Under the pieces are notes generated by a model, which worked only from the letters and a program-made list of their open reading frames with translations, did no database searches and had not been told where the DNA came from. From Erythrobacter sp. (GTDB taxonomy: Bacteria > Pseudomonadota > Alphaproteobacteria > Sphingomonadales > Sphingomonadaceae), in contig JAHEBH010000008.1 of NCBI GenBank assembly GCA_024642335.1, positions 1 to 64,000 on the forward strand: a stretch of DNA of 64,000 nucleotides. The letters are read 5' to 3'. Of this stretch, positions 1-8,811 are shown in pieces (position 1 is the stretch's first letter; every line of letters starts with the position of its first letter). Both the position numbers and the translations under genes were made by a program.

Positions 1-95
1 CTCCCCTTGGGGAGGGGCTGGGGGTGGGGGTGCGACGGTCGATAGGTGGAACCCCCATCCCAACCCTTCCCCTTGGGGAAGGGCTTTCTGTTTGC
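1..95. repeat. Intergenic inverted-repeat (REP-like) element, possibly truncated at window edge
   Basis: CTCCCCTTGGGGAGGGGCTGGGGGTGGGGGT ... ACCCCCATCCCAACCCTTCCCCTTGGGGAAGGG: two arms reverse-complementary with mismatches, each arm with its own small CCCCTTGGGG palindrome. Confidence 0.6.
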
Positions 96-116
96 TCAAC
101 CTATTCAGGACAGACT

Positions 117-671
117 CTAGAATGGATCCTTCGTCTGCTCGTCGAACGGCCGCGTATCGGCGGGCGGCACTTTATAGGGCGGGCGCTGCGGCAGGGTGCG
201 CTCGCCCTTCCACGGCACCTGGTCCACCTCTGTCCAGGCGTTGACATGCAGGCGCCAGAACTTCCAGCGCCCGTCTTCCCTGATCAGCCTGTCATCGCGC
301 GTGCCGATGCCGAAGACGAAATTGGTGCGGTAATCGGCGTTCCACTGGATGATCTGGAAGAAGCAGCGCACCCGCGCGCCTTCCTCCACCGGGTCCATGA
401 TGAAGTGGTTCATCATGTGCTGGCGGCCATACCACCAGTGCTGGCGATCGTACCACAGGCTGCGCAGGTTTTCGCGAATGGCATCGTGGCCCTTCACCTT
501 GCCCTGCCAAAGGTGGTCAAACTCGGCATCGCGGGCGAAGGTGGCGATTGCCTGTTCCTCATCCGCCAGGTCGATGCCCCAGGCATAGCGGGCATAGAGC
601 TCCTCTATCTCCCCGCGATCCTGTGCCGGCATGATCGGCGGCACGCCCTCGGGCCAACACGCTTCACCCAT
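117..671 (-). CDS. NTF2/SnoaL-like protein (nuclear transport factor 2 family)
   Basis: ORF MGEACWPEG..., EIEELYARYAWGIDLADEEQAIATFARDAEF fold signature; divergent from CCD gene. Confidence 0.75.
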   Translation of the reverse strand: MGEACWPEGVPPIMPAQDRGEIEELYARYAWGIDLADEEQAIATFARDAEFDHLWQGKVKGHDAIRENLRSLWYDRQHWWYGRQHMMNHFIMDPVEEGARVRCFFQIIQWNADYRTNFVFGIGTRDDRLIREDGRWKFWRLHVNAWTEVDQVPWKGERTLPQRPPYKVPPADTRPFDEQTKDPF

Positions 672-753
672 GATCCCTTGTCTCCCGTCAAATGCGCGCT
701 TGATTTGCGCTGCTAATAGCCGTTCAATCGACCCTATCAAAAGGGAGAGAAGA

Positions 754-2163
754 ATGCCGGAAATATTTCACCCGTTTGCCAGTTTTGGCCTGCAGCACCG
801 CATGCCCATGCGGTTCGAGGCCGACGTGTTCGAATGCGAGGTGGAAGGCGAAATTCCCGAGGCGCTGAAGAACGGCGCCTATTACCGCACCGGCGGGGAC
901 CGGCTCTATCCCACGATGGAGGATGACATCATCCTCAACGGCGATGGCATGTTCAGCGCCTTCCATTTCGAGGACGGCCATGTCTCCTATCGCAGCCGCT
1001 ATGTGGAGACCGAGAGGCTGAAGGCGGAAAAAGCCGCGCGCCGCCGGCTCTATGGCAAGTATCGCAACAAATATACCGATGACGAAAGCGTCTCCAACCT
1101 CCCGCAGCGCGACAATACCGGCAATACCTATGCCTTCGCGCATCATGGTGAGCTGTTTGCCCTGCGCGAGGATTCGCGGCCCTACCGGCTCGATCCCGAT
1201 ACGCTGGAAACACTCGATTTGGGCGATTTCGGTGACCTGAAATCCAAGGCGCTCACCGCGCATCCCAAGATCGATCCGCAGACGGGCGAGTGGTGGAGCT
1301 ATGCCGTCTTTGCCGGGGGCGAGCCGACCACCGATGCCAGCCTCCACGTGTTCGACAAGGACGGAAAGCTGGTGCGCGAGCAATGGTTCCACACGCCCTA
1401 CCCCGGCCTGAGCCACGACTGGGGCATCACGCGCGAACATATCGTGCTGCCGATCATGCCGCTCACCGCCGACGAAGCGCGGCTGCGCGCGGGCGGCGAC
1501 TATTATCAATACGATCCCGACCTGCCGAGCAAATGGGGCGTGATGCCGCGCGGTGGCGATCCCGCCCGCGACATGCGCTGGTTCGACATTCCCGGCATCG
1601 TGATGGGCCATGTCATGAACGCCTATAGCGAGGGCGACAGGGTGATCATCGATACCCCCTGTTCTCCCGGAAATTGCTTCTCCTTCTTCAAGGACAAGCA
1701 TGGCAACCAGCCCACTCCGCCCGAAACGGTAACGCAGATCACCCGCATCACTTTCGACCTGTCGAAGCCCGATGCAGAAGCCGTAACGCTCGAACCGCTG
1801 GGCGGCGCTTTGGGTGACATGCCCAAGATCGACGATCGCTATGCGATGGAGAAATACCGCGTGGGCTATTTCGCCCTGCGCGATTTCCCGCAGATGGGCA
1901 TCGGCCAGATCGACTGGGAGACCGGCGCAATCAAGGTCCACGAACTGGAAGCTGCCGCCAGCCAGGAGCCTGTCTTTGTGCCGCGCAGCCCCGATGCGCC
2001 AGAAGGCGATGGTTATGTGCTTGTCGCGGTCGACCGCATGGCCGAAAAGCGCATGGACCTGCTGATTCTGGACGGGAACGACGTGAGCCGCCCACCTGTC
2101 GCAACAATCAAACTGCCCTTTGCCCAGCCGATGTGTTTCCACGGCTGCTGGGTCCCGGCTTAA
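754..2163 (+). CDS. Carotenoid oxygenase / lignostilbene dioxygenase family protein (CCD-1)
   Basis: RBS aagggagagaaga before ATG 754; four iron-ligand His contexts TAHPKID, SHDWGIT, GHVMNAY, FHGCW. Confidence 0.85.
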   Translation: MPEIFHPFASFGLQHRMPMRFEADVFECEVEGEIPEALKNGAYYRTGGDRLYPTMEDDIILNGDGMFSAFHFEDGHVSYRSRYVETERLKAEKAARRRLYGKYRNKYTDDESVSNLPQRDNTGNTYAFAHHGELFALREDSRPYRLDPDTLETLDLGDFGDLKSKALTAHPKIDPQTGEWWSYAVFAGGEPTTDASLHVFDKDGKLVREQWFHTPYPGLSHDWGITREHIVLPIMPLTADEARLRAGGDYYQYDPDLPSKWGVMPRGGDPARDMRWFDIPGIVMGHVMNAYSEGDRVIIDTPCSPGNCFSFFKDKHGNQPTPPETVTQITRITFDLSKPDAEAVTLEPLGGALGDMPKIDDRYAMEKYRVGYFALRDFPQMGIGQIDWETGAIKVHELEAAASQEPVFVPRSPDAPEGDGYVLVAVDRMAEKRMDLLILDGNDVSRPPVATIKLPFAQPMCFHGCWVPA

Positions 2164-2177
2164 GGAGAGAAACTGGA

Positions 2178-2498
2178 ATGGCTGATCTTGCCAAGGCGAA
2201 AACACTGCTTGAAGCGCAACTTGCGGAATTGAAGGCGCGGCTCGAACGTATCGAGACAGACCTTGCCGAACCGATGGATGCCGACAGTTCGGAACGCGCG
2301 GTGCAGATGGAGGATGACGAGAGCCTGGAGGGACAGGCGGCCGTTATCGAGGCGCGCATTGGCGCCACGCAGCGCGCGCTGTTCCGCGTGGAGGATGGCA
2401 GCTACGGCACCTGCATGGAATGCGGTGACGAGATTTCCGCAGGCCGCTTGGAAGCGCGCCCCGAAAGCGTGCTCTGCATCAGCTGCAAGCAGGGCTAG
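2178..2498 (+). CDS. TraR/DksA family C4-type zinc finger protein
   Basis: [25 protein letters not shown] motif, N-terminal coiled coil. Confidence 0.85.
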   Translation: MADLAKAKTLLEAQLAELKARLERIETDLAEPMDADSSERAVQMEDDESLEGQAAVIEARIGATQRALFRVEDGSYGTCMECGDEISAGRLEARPESVLCISCKQG

Positions 2499-3358
2499 CT
2501 CGTAACCCTGCCGACAAAGCCCGCGATCATGCGTTCAGTTTCTTGCTGGTCGCTGCCGATGCTGAGCGCGGGGCTGAGGTGGTTGTGGCCGGAGAGATAC
2601 TGCATTTCCGGCAGGCGGCCTTTGGTTTCTGTCCACTGGGTGACGACCTGCGCGGCCTGGCGCTGGAAATCGTCGGGGTCGAACTCGGCGACCGAGAACT
2701 GGAGCGGAACCTCCGTGGCCAGCAGCCCCGCCATGCAGGATGCAGGGCCCCAGCCCTTGCGGTCTTCACCGTAATAGGCCTCTGCGAACTGGTTGGGCTC
2801 GCAAGTCGTGGTGTCATAAATGCCGCTCATCAGCACTGCGCCCGCAATGCCCCTCGCATGATCGCGGCGATGCGCGAGATAGCCCGCCACATGCGTCGCC
2901 CCGGCGGACTGGCCCGAGAGCACGATCCTGGCCGGATCGCCGCCATGTTCGGCCACATTGGCGCGCAGCCATTCGATAGCCGCCGTCAGATCGTCGGGAC
3001 CGGAAGGAAACTTGTTGTCCGGCGCGAGACGATAGGTGATCGTCACCCCCACCATGCCGTGCCGCGCGGCGAAATCGCCCATGTTGGAATAGAAGGGCGA
3101 TCCTTCGGTGTGCTTGTCCCCCATCACGAAGCCGCCGCCGTGGACGAAGACGAAGACCGGCGCACCCTGCGGCGATCCTTGGGTGAAAATGTCCAGCCGG
3201 TTGCGATCATGCGGGCCGTAGGAGATGTCGCGCACGATCTTGGTATTGGCGTGCAACCCCTTGTTGCGCGGCACGAATATCTGTTGCGTTCCCCCGATCA
3301 TATCCGGTGTCAGGTTCGGCCCCAGCGCTTCCAGCTTCGCACGGATTTCAGGAGTCAT
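2495..3358 (-). CDS. Alpha/beta hydrolase (HSL-type esterase)
   Basis: HGGGFVMGD oxyanion motif, SGQSAGATH nucleophile elbow; 4-nt overlap with upstream ADH. Confidence 0.85.
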   Translation of the reverse strand: MTPEIRAKLEALGPNLTPDMIGGTQQIFVPRNKGLHANTKIVRDISYGPHDRNRLDIFTQGSPQGAPVFVFVHGGGFVMGDKHTEGSPFYSNMGDFAARHGMVGVTITYRLAPDNKFPSGPDDLTAAIEWLRANVAEHGGDPARIVLSGQSAGATHVAGYLAHRRDHARGIAGAVLMSGIYDTTTCEPNQFAEAYYGEDRKGWGPASCMAGLLATEVPLQFSVAEFDPDDFQRQAAQVVTQWTETKGRLPEMQYLSGHNHLSPALSIGSDQQETERMIAGFVGRVTS

Positions 3359-4455
3359 TGGCCGTTCTCCATCAGCAGGACAGGTTTGATCGCCTTGCCC
3401 GAATGCGCATCGGCAAAAGCGCGGTCGATCTCGGCGAAGGGGTAGAAGCTGAGCATGCGGTCAAAGGGCAGCTTTCCCTGCTGCCAGTATTCGGCGAGCT
3501 GGGGCAGGAAGGTCTGCGGATTGGCATCACCCCCCAGTATGCCGCGCAATTGCTTGCCGCCCGCGAGCATGGCGAACATTTGCGGCGCCCATTGGCCCAG
3601 TGGCGCGGCGACGAAACCCGCCGTGCCGTTCATCGCCAGCACTTCCAGCGCCAGCGAGTGCACCGGCGGCGCATTGGTGGTGTTGAAAGTGAAATCCACA
3701 CCGCGGCCTGTCACGCCCCTGATCTTGGCAGCGATGTCATCCTCGTCGCCCGCGATACAATCGGTGGCGCCAAACTCGCGCGCCAGTTCCAGCCGCTCGC
3801 GATTGAGGTCCACCGCGACGATCCGCTTGGCGCCGACAAGCTTCGCAGCCATCACGGCCGAGAGTCCCACGCCGCCCGTGCCGAAGATCGCGATCGTATC
3901 GCCGAACCCGACCTTGAGCGCTTCAATCACGCCGCCAGCCCCGGTCACCACGCCGCAGCCGAGCGGGCCGAGCTTCTCCAGCGGCAGGTCCTTGTCCATC
4001 TTCACCGCCGTGCGAACTGGCACGATGGAATGGGTGGCGAAGCTCGACTGGCCGAAGAAGTGCGAATGGACCTCGCCTTCATCCCCGCACAAGGCGGTGG
4101 AACCATCCAGGCGCTTGCCGCCGAAGCACAATGGCATGGCAAGGTCGCAATAGGTCGGGCGGCCTGCAAGGCAGGACGGACAGCGCCCGCAGCTATTGCC
4201 CGAGAGGACCACATGATCGCCGATCTCGAAGGTGCTGACCCCCTCGCCCAGCTTCTCGACCACGCCTGCGCCTTCATGGCCGAGCACGATGGGCTGCGGC
4301 GCATGGCGACCGGGATGTTCGTGCAGGTCGGTATGGCAGATGCCCGTGGCGACCAGACGGATGCGCATCTCGCCCGCACGCGGTTCTTCCTGTTCCAGTT
4401 CGACCAGTTCGGGGGCCGCCCCGCCCCTGCCGCTTAGCGCTGCGGTGATTTTCAC
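3355..4455 (-). CDS. Zinc-dependent NAD(P) alcohol dehydrogenase (aryl-alcohol / class III-like)
   Basis: [15 protein letters not shown], zinc-ligand cluster [31 protein letters not shown] start VKITAALS chosen because the longer ORF runs into a repeat. Confidence 0.85.
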   Translation of the reverse strand: MKITAALSGRGGAAPELVELEQEEPRAGEMRIRLVATGICHTDLHEHPGRHAPQPIVLGHEGAGVVEKLGEGVSTFEIGDHVVLSGNSCGRCPSCLAGRPTYCDLAMPLCFGGKRLDGSTALCGDEGEVHSHFFGQSSFATHSIVPVRTAVKMDKDLPLEKLGPLGCGVVTGAGGVIEALKVGFGDTIAIFGTGGVGLSAVMAAKLVGAKRIVAVDLNRERLELAREFGATDCIAGDEDDIAAKIRGVTGRGVDFTFNTTNAPPVHSLALEVLAMNGTAGFVAAPLGQWAPQMFAMLAGGKQLRGILGGDANPQTFLPQLAEYWQQGKLPFDRMLSFYPFAEIDRAFADAHSGKAIKPVLLMENGQ

Positions 4456-4458
4456 AAT

Positions 4459-4601
4459 ATCCTCCCCTGCAAGGGGAGGGGGACCAGCCGCAGGCTGGTG
4501 GAGGGGCACCCTCCCCTGATCTGTTCAATCGAGGTCATGAGCACAAGCACCTTCCCCTCCACCATGCTACGCATGGTCCCCCTCCCCGTTCCGGGGAGGA
4601 T
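4459..4601. repeat. Long inverted-repeat (REPIN/BIME-like) element, 48-bp arms
   Basis: ATCCTCCCCTGCAAGGGGAGGGGGACCAGCCGCAGGCTGGTGGAGGGG (4459-4506) is near-perfect reverse complement of 4554-4601; fills the ADH/ALDH gap exactly. Confidence 0.85.
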
Positions 4602-6052
4602 CACTGACCTGCCCCCAGATGGTGATCATCCTGGATGTCGGCAACATCGCCCGTCTGGGTGAGCAGGCTCTTGCGGCGCAGGAAACGGCGCAGGCTTTCC
4701 GGCCCGATGCGCGGGCTCCCGTAGCCTGACCAGCCGAAGCTGTCCGATCCGAAGGTGCGCAACTTGGCGAAGGTGAGGAAAGTATCCTGCAGGAAGATGC
4801 CGCCCGCATTGATGCGCTTGCCGATCGCCTTGGCCTCCTCCGCATCGCCTGCAATCACGCTGGCGGTGAGGCCGAAATGCGTATCGTTGGCGAGGGCGAT
4901 GGCCTCCTCGGTGTCAGAATAGGCCATCACCGGGATGCAGGGGCCGAAGGTTTCGTCCTGCATGATTTCCATGTCGTGATTGACGCCTGTCAGCACGGTC
5001 GGCCTCATGTAGAGGCCGCCGCCGATATTCTCGATCTCCCCGCCCGTCAGCACCTTGGCGCCCCTGGCCTTCGCGTCCTCGATATGGCGCATGACGATGT
5101 CTGCCTGCGGAGCGAAGGTAAAAGGGCCGATATGGCCGGCCCTGGGGTTTTCGGCATTGAGGCGCACGGCCTGCGCCTTCTCCACCAGCTTCGCAACAAA
5201 GGCATCGTGCACGCTCTCATGCACATAGACGCGTTCGACCGAATAGCAGACCTGCCCTGTGGCATAGACCGCCCCGCGCAGCACCGCAGTCGCGGCACGC
5301 TCAAGATCGGCATTTTCGGTGACGATGCAGGGGTCCTTGCCGCCGAGTTCAAGGTTGCAGGGGATGAGCCGTTCGGCACAGGCTACCGCGACCTTGCGCC
5401 CGGTAGGTACGCTACCGGTGAAGCAGATCGTATCCGCCTCCTCGATCACCCATTGGCCGACTGCGCCCGCGCCGGTGACATAATCGAACACTGCGGCGAG
5501 TTCGGGCACTTCGCGCACCGTCTCGAACAATGCCTCGATCACGCGCGGCGTCACTTCGCTCGGCTTGAGCAATACCGCGCTGCCCGCAAACAGCGCAGGG
5601 ATCGCATCGAGCAGAGCGAGCATCAGCGGCGCGTTCCACGGGCTGATCACGCCGGTGATGGGAAAAGCGACTACTTGGCTTTCCACCCGAACGCTCGGCA
5701 TGGAGGTGCTCATCGTGTCCCATGCCAGATCGGCAAAGGCGCGCGGCGCATCTTCCAGCCAGCCGCCAATGTTCCCCATGGTGATGAAACCCTGGATATA
5801 GGAGGTGTGGCAACCGCCCGTGTCCACCGCATCGGCCGCGCCGATATCCGCCGCGCGCGCCTTCACCGCACCCAGCCAGCGGGCCATGACGCCGCAGCGA
5901 CCCTGTACGCCGATGGCTTCCCAGGCGCGCTGGTTTGCGCGTAGCCGCGCAGCCTTCTCGGCCACCTCCTCGCGCGCCGAAATCGTGATGCTGTGATCGG
6001 CGGTGCCGGTGCGCGGATTGCGCACTGCAAGCACGGCGGATTGCGATGACAT
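4601..6052 (-). CDS. Aldehyde dehydrogenase family protein
   Basis: CNLELGGKDPCIV, ATGQVCYSVERVYV catalytic Cys, DETFGPCIPVM. Confidence 0.88.
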   Translation of the reverse strand: MSSQSAVLAVRNPRTGTADHSITISAREEVAEKAARLRANQRAWEAIGVQGRCGVMARWLGAVKARAADIGAADAVDTGGCHTSYIQGFITMGNIGGWLEDAPRAFADLAWDTMSTSMPSVRVESQVVAFPITGVISPWNAPLMLALLDAIPALFAGSAVLLKPSEVTPRVIEALFETVREVPELAAVFDYVTGAGAVGQWVIEEADTICFTGSVPTGRKVAVACAERLIPCNLELGGKDPCIVTENADLERAATAVLRGAVYATGQVCYSVERVYVHESVHDAFVAKLVEKAQAVRLNAENPRAGHIGPFTFAPQADIVMRHIEDAKARGAKVLTGGEIENIGGGLYMRPTVLTGVNHDMEIMQDETFGPCIPVMAYSDTEEAIALANDTHFGLTASVIAGDAEEAKAIGKRINAGGIFLQDTFLTFAKLRTFGSDSFGWSGYGSPRIGPESLRRFLRRKSLLTQTGDVADIQDDHHLGAGQ

Positions 6053-6115
6053 ATGCCTCTCCCTCTGGAGGCGCGAACCTAGTGGTTCGGCCTCAAGAGG
6101 AACAGGCAAAAAGTG

Positions 6116-8143
6116 TCAGAAACCGTAACGGAGGCCCAGCCAGAACGTCTGCGGGACGCCATAGTCCATCGAACCGCCCTGGTTGCGGGTGACGATCACT
6201 TCATCCAGCAGGTTTTCCACGCGCACGACGGCCGACAGCTTGTCCACGATGGGCACCTGCGCAAACAGGTCCACGGTGGTGGCGGCGGGAAGGATGTCAT
6301 CTTCCAGATCGCCTTCGAACTGCTTGCCCACATGGCGCAGGGACGCTGCAAAGCTCATGCCGTTGGCGGCACGATAGCTGGCGGTGGTGCTGGCCATGAA
6401 AGTCGGCGTCTGCGGCGGCCTGTTGCCTTCGAGCACTCCGGCAGGGCCGCTGCCACGGATTTCGGCATCGGTCAGCGCTATGCTGGAGACAAGGCCCCAC
6501 GGCCCTCGCTGGATGTTCAACGATGCCTCCACGCCAAAGGCGTCGATCGCATCGAGGTTCTGCCGCTGGCGCAAATTGGTGCCGACGGTGACATTGGCAA
6601 TCGCGTCCTTCACCTTGTTGTCGAACACGGTGACGGAGAATTGCGTTCCTTCATCGACATCGAAGTCGATCCCGGCCTCAAACCCGCGCAGGCGTTCGGG
6701 TACGAGGTCCTCATTCGCCAAGGTAGTGACCGGGAAGACCACGAACGGCCGGTAGAGTTCGTTCAGCGTCGGCAGCCGGAGGCCGGTATAGGCCGCAGCA
6801 CGCAGGGTGACAGCTTCATTGGCCTGCACCAGCGCGCCGGCGCGCCAGGTCACTTCCCAGTCGGAGCGATCGGCATAGGTATCGTCGCGCACCGGCGTGC
6901 CCGATCCGTTGAAGCTGCGGTAATAGCCATCATCTATCGAGTAACGGTCGGCCCGCAGGCCGCCGGTCAGGGTGACAGGGCCGAGCACGACGTCATTCTC
7001 GGCAAAGAAGCCGAGATTGGTGTTCACGCCGCCGGCAAAGCGTTCCTCGGTCAGATTGCCGGAGAATGCGCTGTAGGCATCTTCAAACAGATCGCCCTCG
7101 CCGCGGCGGTAATCGGCACCCAGGCGCAGCGTCATGTTCTCGCCCACGGGCGGACGGATCTCGATCTTGGCGCCCTGCCCTTCGGCGGGCGTATCCTTCT
7201 GGTCCAGCACGGGCACGTAGCGGGTTGAGCTGACTACGACATTGGTGAAATTGCGCCACTGGGCATAGGCCAGTGCATCGACCTGCCACGAACCGCGGCT
7301 GACAAGGCGCAAGGACAGATCCTGCCCTTCCACCGAATTGTCCGCACCTTCGAAGCGTAATGTGCGGTTGTCTTCGAAAGCCATGCCGCGCAGCTGCAAT
7401 TCGAGGCCGCCCAACTGCTGCACCAGCCTGCCGCTGGCGGACCAGCTGTCATAATTCGCGCGGCTGGTGGCCAGCACCCTGTCCGCTTCCGGCGTGGTGA
7501 AGAAGCCGTCACCGCGATCCCAGCTGCCGCTGATCGTGGCAAAGCCATTGCCCACTTCCGGTGCGAGCGAGGCCGACATCTGCGTGTCCTCACGCTGGTT
7601 GGCGAAGAGCTGGCCGGTAAACAGGCCGAGCACTGAAGGATCGGCACTGTCGAGTTCGATCGTGCCTGCCAGTGCGCCGGAACCGAACGGGCCCGAACCT
7701 CCGCCGCGCGTTACCCGGATCGAGCCGAGCCGTTCGGGAGCGATCGCGGTGAACGGAACATGGCCGAAGAACGGGTCCACCATCGGCACGCCGTCGAGAA
7801 GCACCAGCGCGCGGCTTGATGCGTTGCCGCCCAGCGCACGCAGCGTTGCACCTTGTGCGGAAGGGTTGGCGGAACGGCTGTCAGACCGGCGGAACTGCTG
7901 GAAGCCTGCCACGTTCGTGAGCACGTCTTCAAGCCGCCCCGAACCCGATGCGACAATCTGCTCGCGCTCGATCTCCAGCGTCGAATAGGCAGGCGACGCA
8001 GGCGTGTCGGGCAGGCCTTCGCCCAGCACTACAATCACATCTTCATTGTCAGTCGCAGCATTGTCGTCTTGCGCCATTACCGGCGTGGCAATCAAGACAG
8101 CGGCAGTACCAGTTAACAGCAGCTTTTTCATCTGGTTACTCAC
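6116..8143 (-). CDS. TonB-dependent outer-membrane receptor
   Basis: Signal peptide, plug domain (SGRLEDVLTNVAGFQQF, LLDGVPMVDPFFGHVPF), C-terminal beta-barrel ending in aromatic F. Confidence 0.9.
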   Translation of the reverse strand: MSNQMKKLLLTGTAAVLIATPVMAQDDNAATDNEDVIVVLGEGLPDTPASPAYSTLEIEREQIVASGSGRLEDVLTNVAGFQQFRRSDSRSANPSAQGATLRALGGNASSRALVLLDGVPMVDPFFGHVPFTAIAPERLGSIRVTRGGGSGPFGSGALAGTIELDSADPSVLGLFTGQLFANQREDTQMSASLAPEVGNGFATISGSWDRGDGFFTTPEADRVLATSRANYDSWSASGRLVQQLGGLELQLRGMAFEDNRTLRFEGADNSVEGQDLSLRLVSRGSWQVDALAYAQWRNFTNVVVSSTRYVPVLDQKDTPAEGQGAKIEIRPPVGENMTLRLGADYRRGEGDLFEDAYSAFSGNLTEERFAGGVNTNLGFFAENDVVLGPVTLTGGLRADRYSIDDGYYRSFNGSGTPVRDDTYADRSDWEVTWRAGALVQANEAVTLRAAAYTGLRLPTLNELYRPFVVFPVTTLANEDLVPERLRGFEAGIDFDVDEGTQFSVTVFDNKVKDAIANVTVGTNLRQRQNLDAIDAFGVEASLNIQRGPWGLVSSIALTDAEIRGSGPAGVLEGNRPPQTPTFMASTTASYRAANGMSFAASLRHVGKQFEGDLEDDILPAATTVDLFAQVPIVDKLSAVVRVENLLDEVIVTRNQGGSMDYGVPQTFWLGLRYGF

Positions 8144-8234
8144 CCCAGGTTGATTTTGTCCGAAGCGCCTTTAGCGAGTCGATCTTGCCGCGTCACCCCG
8201 CAAATGGCAGGAAGGCTTCCGAGAGGGGAAATAT

Positions 8235-8810
8235 ATGCGTTTCGCAATCCTTGTCGCCGCACCATTACTGCTTGCGGCCTGTTCCATGACCGTTGAAGAT
8301 GATGAGGCAGGCGATAGCGCCGCCCAGGCACAAGTGGGAGCCAATGAGATGTCCGTAACGCCGCCGAATGTTTCCGAAGATCACCAGGCGTTGCTGGCCA
8401 GTCCCGATCCCAGGCTCGCAGCCAACAAGCGGCTGGTCTATGACATGTACAGGATCGTGCTGCAGGCCGGGCTGGCGGACCGCGCGGGCGAATATATCCG
8501 CGAGGATTACATCCAGCACAATCCCAATGCCGCGCAGGGCCTGTCCGGCGTGCAGGACTATATCCGCGCCACGCGCCCCGAACGTGCGATAGAGGAAAAG
8601 CTGGAACTGCCCCTGATCCACCTGATGGCGGAAGGCGATTACGTGACCACAGCCTTTGTCCGCACCGAAACCGATACCAACGGCGCAACATACTATTCGA
8701 CCTGGTTCGATCTCTACCGGATAGAGGATGGCAAGATCGCCGAGCACTGGGACCCAATGCTGAAGAGCGATACGCCGATCGATCCCAACGACCAGCGGCT
8801 GGAGGACTGA
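8235..8810 (+). CDS. NTF2/SnoaL-like putative lipoprotein
   Basis: Lipobox LLLAACS; ...YIREDYIQHNPNAAQG... FDLYRIEDGKIAEHWDPM SnoaL-like C-terminus. Confidence 0.75.
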   Translation: MRFAILVAAPLLLAACSMTVEDDEAGDSAAQAQVGANEMSVTPPNVSEDHQALLASPDPRLAANKRLVYDMYRIVLQAGLADRAGEYIREDYIQHNPNAAQGLSGVQDYIRATRPERAIEEKLELPLIHLMAEGDYVTTAFVRTETDTNGATYYSTWFDLYRIEDGKIAEHWDPMLKSDTPIDPNDQRLED

Positions 8811-8811
8811 C

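Noticed and set aside
724-2205. 493-aa minus-strand ORF opposite CCD-1
   Set aside because: Shadow ORF in high-GC coding DNA; plus strand carries the conserved CCD motifs
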